From Candidatus Protochlamydia naegleriophila (lineage in GTDB: Bacteria; Chlamydiota; Chlamydiia; Chlamydiales; Parachlamydiaceae): a stretch of DNA of 64,000 nucleotides. Location of the stretch: assembly GCF_001499655.1 (NCBI RefSeq), contig NZ_LN879502.1, positions 1 to 64,000 of the forward strand. The letters are read 5' to 3'. Numbering within the stretch: the first letter of the stretch is position 1; every line of letters starts with the position of its first letter. The notes beneath the pieces are model-generated. The model was not told where the DNA came from, did no database searches, and saw only the letters and a list, made by a program, of their open reading frames with translations. Below, one piece after another: positions 62,223 to 64,000 of this stretch. A program made the translations under genes and the position numbers.

Positions 62223-62295
62223 GGGGCGTTAGCTCAGTTGGTAGAGCGCAACAATGGCATTGTTGAGGCCAACGGTTCGACTCCGTTACGCTCCA
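62223..62295 (+). tRNA. tRNA-Ala (anticodon GGC)
   Basis: A 73-nt cloverleaf: acceptor GGGGCGT / ACGCTCC (with one G-T pair), D-arm GCTC-AGTTGGTA-GAGC, anticodon stem CAACA / TGTTG with loop ATGGCAT (anticodon GGC), variable AGGCC, T-arm AACGG-TTCGACT-CCGTT, discriminator A. CCA is not encoded. A terminator follows within 5 bp. Confidence 0.95.
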
Positions 62296-62299
62296 TATC

Positions 62300-62340
62300 G
62301 CCGGAGACATTTTCAGAAATGGCAATGTCTTCGGCTTTTT
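62300..62340 (+). terminator. Strong terminator directly after tRNA-Ala
   Basis: A 12-bp stem GCCGGAGACATT / AATGTCTTCGGC (one G-T pair), 12-nt loop, then TTTTT. Confidence 0.92.
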
Positions 62341-62346
62341 CATTTT

Positions 62347-62613
62347 CTAATCCGCTGGATTCAATGCGCTGGTTCGATAATTTCTGTCTTTGAAGACTAA
62401 TTTTGCCGGGAAGATCGAACCAAGCAATTTTCGTCGAGCGTGCGTTTCGGCCTCTTGAAAATACCAAGTCAAATCATTCAAAAGACTCATCCCGTAGCGG
62501 GTATATTTTTCGAAAGCAGTGTTTGCGACTTCCAGATCGCTCATTTGGATCGTTAGCCTATCAATTTGCTCGATGGCATGCGTTATCAGCCGTTTATAAG
62601 AATCTGGGTCCAT
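62347..62613 (-). pseudogene. Serine site-specific recombinase, C-terminal remnant
   Basis: An 88-codon frame pointing towards the tRNA. The peptide has a helix like IEQIDRLTIQMSDLE followed by LLNDLTWYFQEAETHARRKLLGSIFPAKLVF and NYRTSALNPA. The pattern 'R-LLxxIFPxxLVFxxxxYRTxxLN' is the typical C-terminal end of large serine recombinases. The resolvase catalytic domain (YxRVS) and zinc ribbon are missing; upstream frame is closed by a TAG at about 62632. A scar of an integrated element beside tRNA-Ala is the simplest reading. Confidence 0.6.
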
Positions 62614-62749
62614 CTCTCCCGTAAGAAATCGCTACTGATCAGTCAGAGAGCCGAACTCGAGCTTTACAGAACGCCTGATATAGGCAAGCCCTGTTGCAGT
62701 GATGATGGATAATGAAAAAGAATTACTGGCGATTTGGTTTGGGGGTCTT

Positions 62750-62917
62750 TTAAAAACTCGAATTTTGCCTGCTCGGGTTTAATACGTTCAATGCTGATGT
62801 TTCTAGTATCGACATAATTTGATTGCGAACAGCGCTCTCACATACCTCTTCCGCTTTTTTCCACCATTTTCTTACAAATGCAAGTAACTCCTTCAGGTTT
62901 TTTGCTAATATAAACAT
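62750..62917 (-). pseudogene. Decayed open frame near the recombinase remnant
   Basis: On the minus strand a 55-codon ATG frame (LAKNLKELLAFVRKWWKKA, then EEVCESAVRNQ) runs to 62750. A second frame with protein-like text (VDTRNISIERIKPEQAKFEF) continues to about 62686 and joins it if one base were restored near 62825. This looks like a frameshifted gene remnant. The family is not recognised. Confidence 0.35.
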
Positions 62918-63065
62918 TTATTTATATCTGTAATTGACTCAAAATCAAGACCTTGCTATTTTTATGTAAGAAATTATAGCACGTTTTTCTTACAAAATTA
63001 AAAAAAATAGACTCGTACGCTTCACCTCTTGTTTTTTGGGAAAATACAGGGTATTATTTGAGGCT

Positions 63066-63956
63066 ATGAAAAAAGCAATAGATATAGAAATACATGAAAA
63101 AAAGCCTGAAGGTTTTTCACCTCAAGTACAGGTTGCGGCTTGTTATCTTGAGTTAGACAGCAAGCTTCTTCTGCTGCAGAGAGCCAGCAATAAGTTAGAG
63201 CCTGGCAGATGGGGGGTTCCTGGTGGGAAACTGGAAAAAAAAGAAACGCCAGAACAAGCTGCAGTTCGTGAATTATCGGAAGAGACTGGGATCTCTCTTG
63301 AGCACCTATCGCAAGTTCGATATGTAGGAGCATTATACATCAGAAAGCCAACAGTCGATTATGTTTACCATCTGCTTAAGGTTCAGGTCGATCAAATGCC
63401 TGATATTTGCCTCTCCAATGAACATGAAAGTTACAAATGGGCCTCTTTAAAAGATCTGGAAGAAATGCCATTGATGGCTGGAGGAAAAGAAATTTTAGAC
63501 TACTATCGTAAAACGCTGATAAAGAAGCGTTCTGGTGCTAGCGTAAACGCTTATCTTATTTTGAGACATAAAGACGAGATTCTTTTTTACTTAAGAAAGA
63601 ATACCGGTTATTGCGATGGCATGTGGGGTTTAGTAGCTGGTCACGTTGAAGATGGTGAACCGGCATCGACAGCAATGATCCGAGAAACTCGCGAAGAAAT
63701 TGGAATAGAACTCTCTTCTTCACAAATTAATGTTGTTCACGTGATGCATCGAAAAACAAATCGATTGAACGTTGATGTGTTTTTCGATTGCCGATCTTGG
63801 CATGGGGTCATCAAGAATCTTGAGTCTGAGAAATGTGAAAAATTGGAATTTTTTCCTGTCAGCGTGTTGCCTTCAAATATTGTTGACTATGTCGCAATTG
63901 CTTTGGATCACATTGTGCAAGGAGAATTTTATTCTGAAATTGGGTGGGATCGATGA
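63066..63956 (+). CDS. Tandem Nudix hydrolase
   Basis: A 296-aa protein with two complete Nudix domains. Domain 1 (about 15-150) has GKLEKKE-x7-RELSEETGI, the G-x5-E-x7-REUxEExGU box. Domain 2 (about 160-290) has GHVEDGE-x7-RETREEIGI, also complete. Each can hydrolyse a nucleoside diphosphate linked to another group (dNTP sanitation, ADP-ribose, mRNA caps). ATG 63066 has GAGG before it; the open frame reaches TTG 63036. The stop overlaps the next gene (ATGA), so the two are co-translated. Confidence 0.88.
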   Translation: MKKAIDIEIHEKKPEGFSPQVQVAACYLELDSKLLLLQRASNKLEPGRWGVPGGKLEKKETPEQAAVRELSEETGISLEHLSQVRYVGALYIRKPTVDYVYHLLKVQVDQMPDICLSNEHESYKWASLKDLEEMPLMAGGKEILDYYRKTLIKKRSGASVNAYLILRHKDEILFYLRKNTGYCDGMWGLVAGHVEDGEPASTAMIRETREEIGIELSSSQINVVHVMHRKTNRLNVDVFFDCRSWHGVIKNLESEKCEKLEFFPVSVLPSNIVDYVAIALDHIVQGEFYSEIGWDR

Positions 63957-64000
63957 TCTTAAAGAAGGAGTTTTACTTTGTTCGGCATGGACAGACAGAT
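63953..64000 (+). CDS. Histidine phosphatase (phosphoglycerate-mutase-like), partial
   Basis: The first 16 codons of a gene cut by the window edge. They read MILKKEFYFVRHGQTD; the RHGxT box with catalytic His is the signature of the histidine phosphatase superfamily. GAAGGAG within the coding frame is not the ribosome site. Its ATG overlaps the stop of the tandem Nudix gene by 4 bp, suggesting an operon for nucleotide/phosphate-ester turnover. Confidence 0.75.
   Translation, partial: MILKKEFYFVRHGQTD

Noticed and set aside
1-64000. CRISPR arrays, rRNA operon, complete insertion sequence, prophage
   Set aside because: I saw no regularly spaced repeats, rRNA cores, transposase with flanking inverted repeats, or phage structural genes.

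Overview
The window reads as a chromosomal segment of an environmental chlamydia, most likely of the family Parachlamydiaceae (amoeba symbionts). Two blocks of gene order known from Chlamydia trachomatis are present. The first is a GlmU-like protein, ispA, recA, ygfA and the CT648-CT647-CT646 block. The second is a mreC-like gene next to an aromatic/aspartate aminotransferase. Between and around these lie genes absent from pathogenic Chlamydia: a bc1/cbb3-type respiratory cluster, heme oxygenase, HemF, and several large proteins with eukaryote-like domains. No rRNA, CRISPR array or intact insertion sequence was seen. One tRNA (Ala-GGC) is present.

Layout. 0.4-9.8 kb: conserved chlamydial block (acyltransferase-like beta-helix protein, polyprenyl synthase, recA, folinate cyclo-ligase and a three-gene envelope operon resembling GspL/GspM/YwqK), interrupted by a RasGEF-domain protein. 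9.9-12.4 kb: YggT, DusB, acylphosphatase and a DUF2071 protein. 12.6-19.9 kb: likely host-interaction genes (a proline-rich protein with two WH2-like actin-binding motifs, an exported Ntn amidase, a large GT-B glycosyltransferase and a TraB/TIKI/ChaN-like protein). 19.9-25.1 kb: housekeeping enzymes and a gene remnant.

25.4-37.7 kb is the most striking metabolic block. It runs: Fe-S flavoprotein, CcoS-like peptide (47 aa), Rieske protein, cytochrome b, a 1390-aa seven-heme cytochrome c, CcoN, CcoO, a CcoQ-like peptide, a heme-less CcoP-like subunit, and heme oxygenase. Together these look like a quinol-to-oxygen electron transport chain in which one giant cytochrome replaces several small ones.

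37.9-42.2 kb: chlamydia-specific proteins of unknown function, a decayed duplicate and an approximately 800-bp non-coding stretch with a GC-rich 20-bp repeat. 42.2-46.2 kb: an operon of NCS1 permease, DUF917 protein and hydantoinase/oxoprolinase. 46.3-61.6 kb: two diverged copies of a multi-spanning membrane protein, an inositol-monophosphatase-family enzyme, a SEC-C protein, a channel-like protein with a degenerate filter, a SIMPL protein, a short HemF, a beta-barrel protein, two methyltransferases, a GT2 glycosyltransferase, MreC and an aminotransferase. 62.2-64 kb: tRNA-Ala with a strong terminator, the C-terminal end of a serine recombinase and other decayed frames, a tandem Nudix hydrolase, and the first 16 codons of a histidine phosphatase.

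The best candidates for undescribed biology are the WH2/polyproline protein, the RasGEF protein, and the giant-cytochrome respiratory module. All functional statements are inferred from motifs read by eye; no database search was run.
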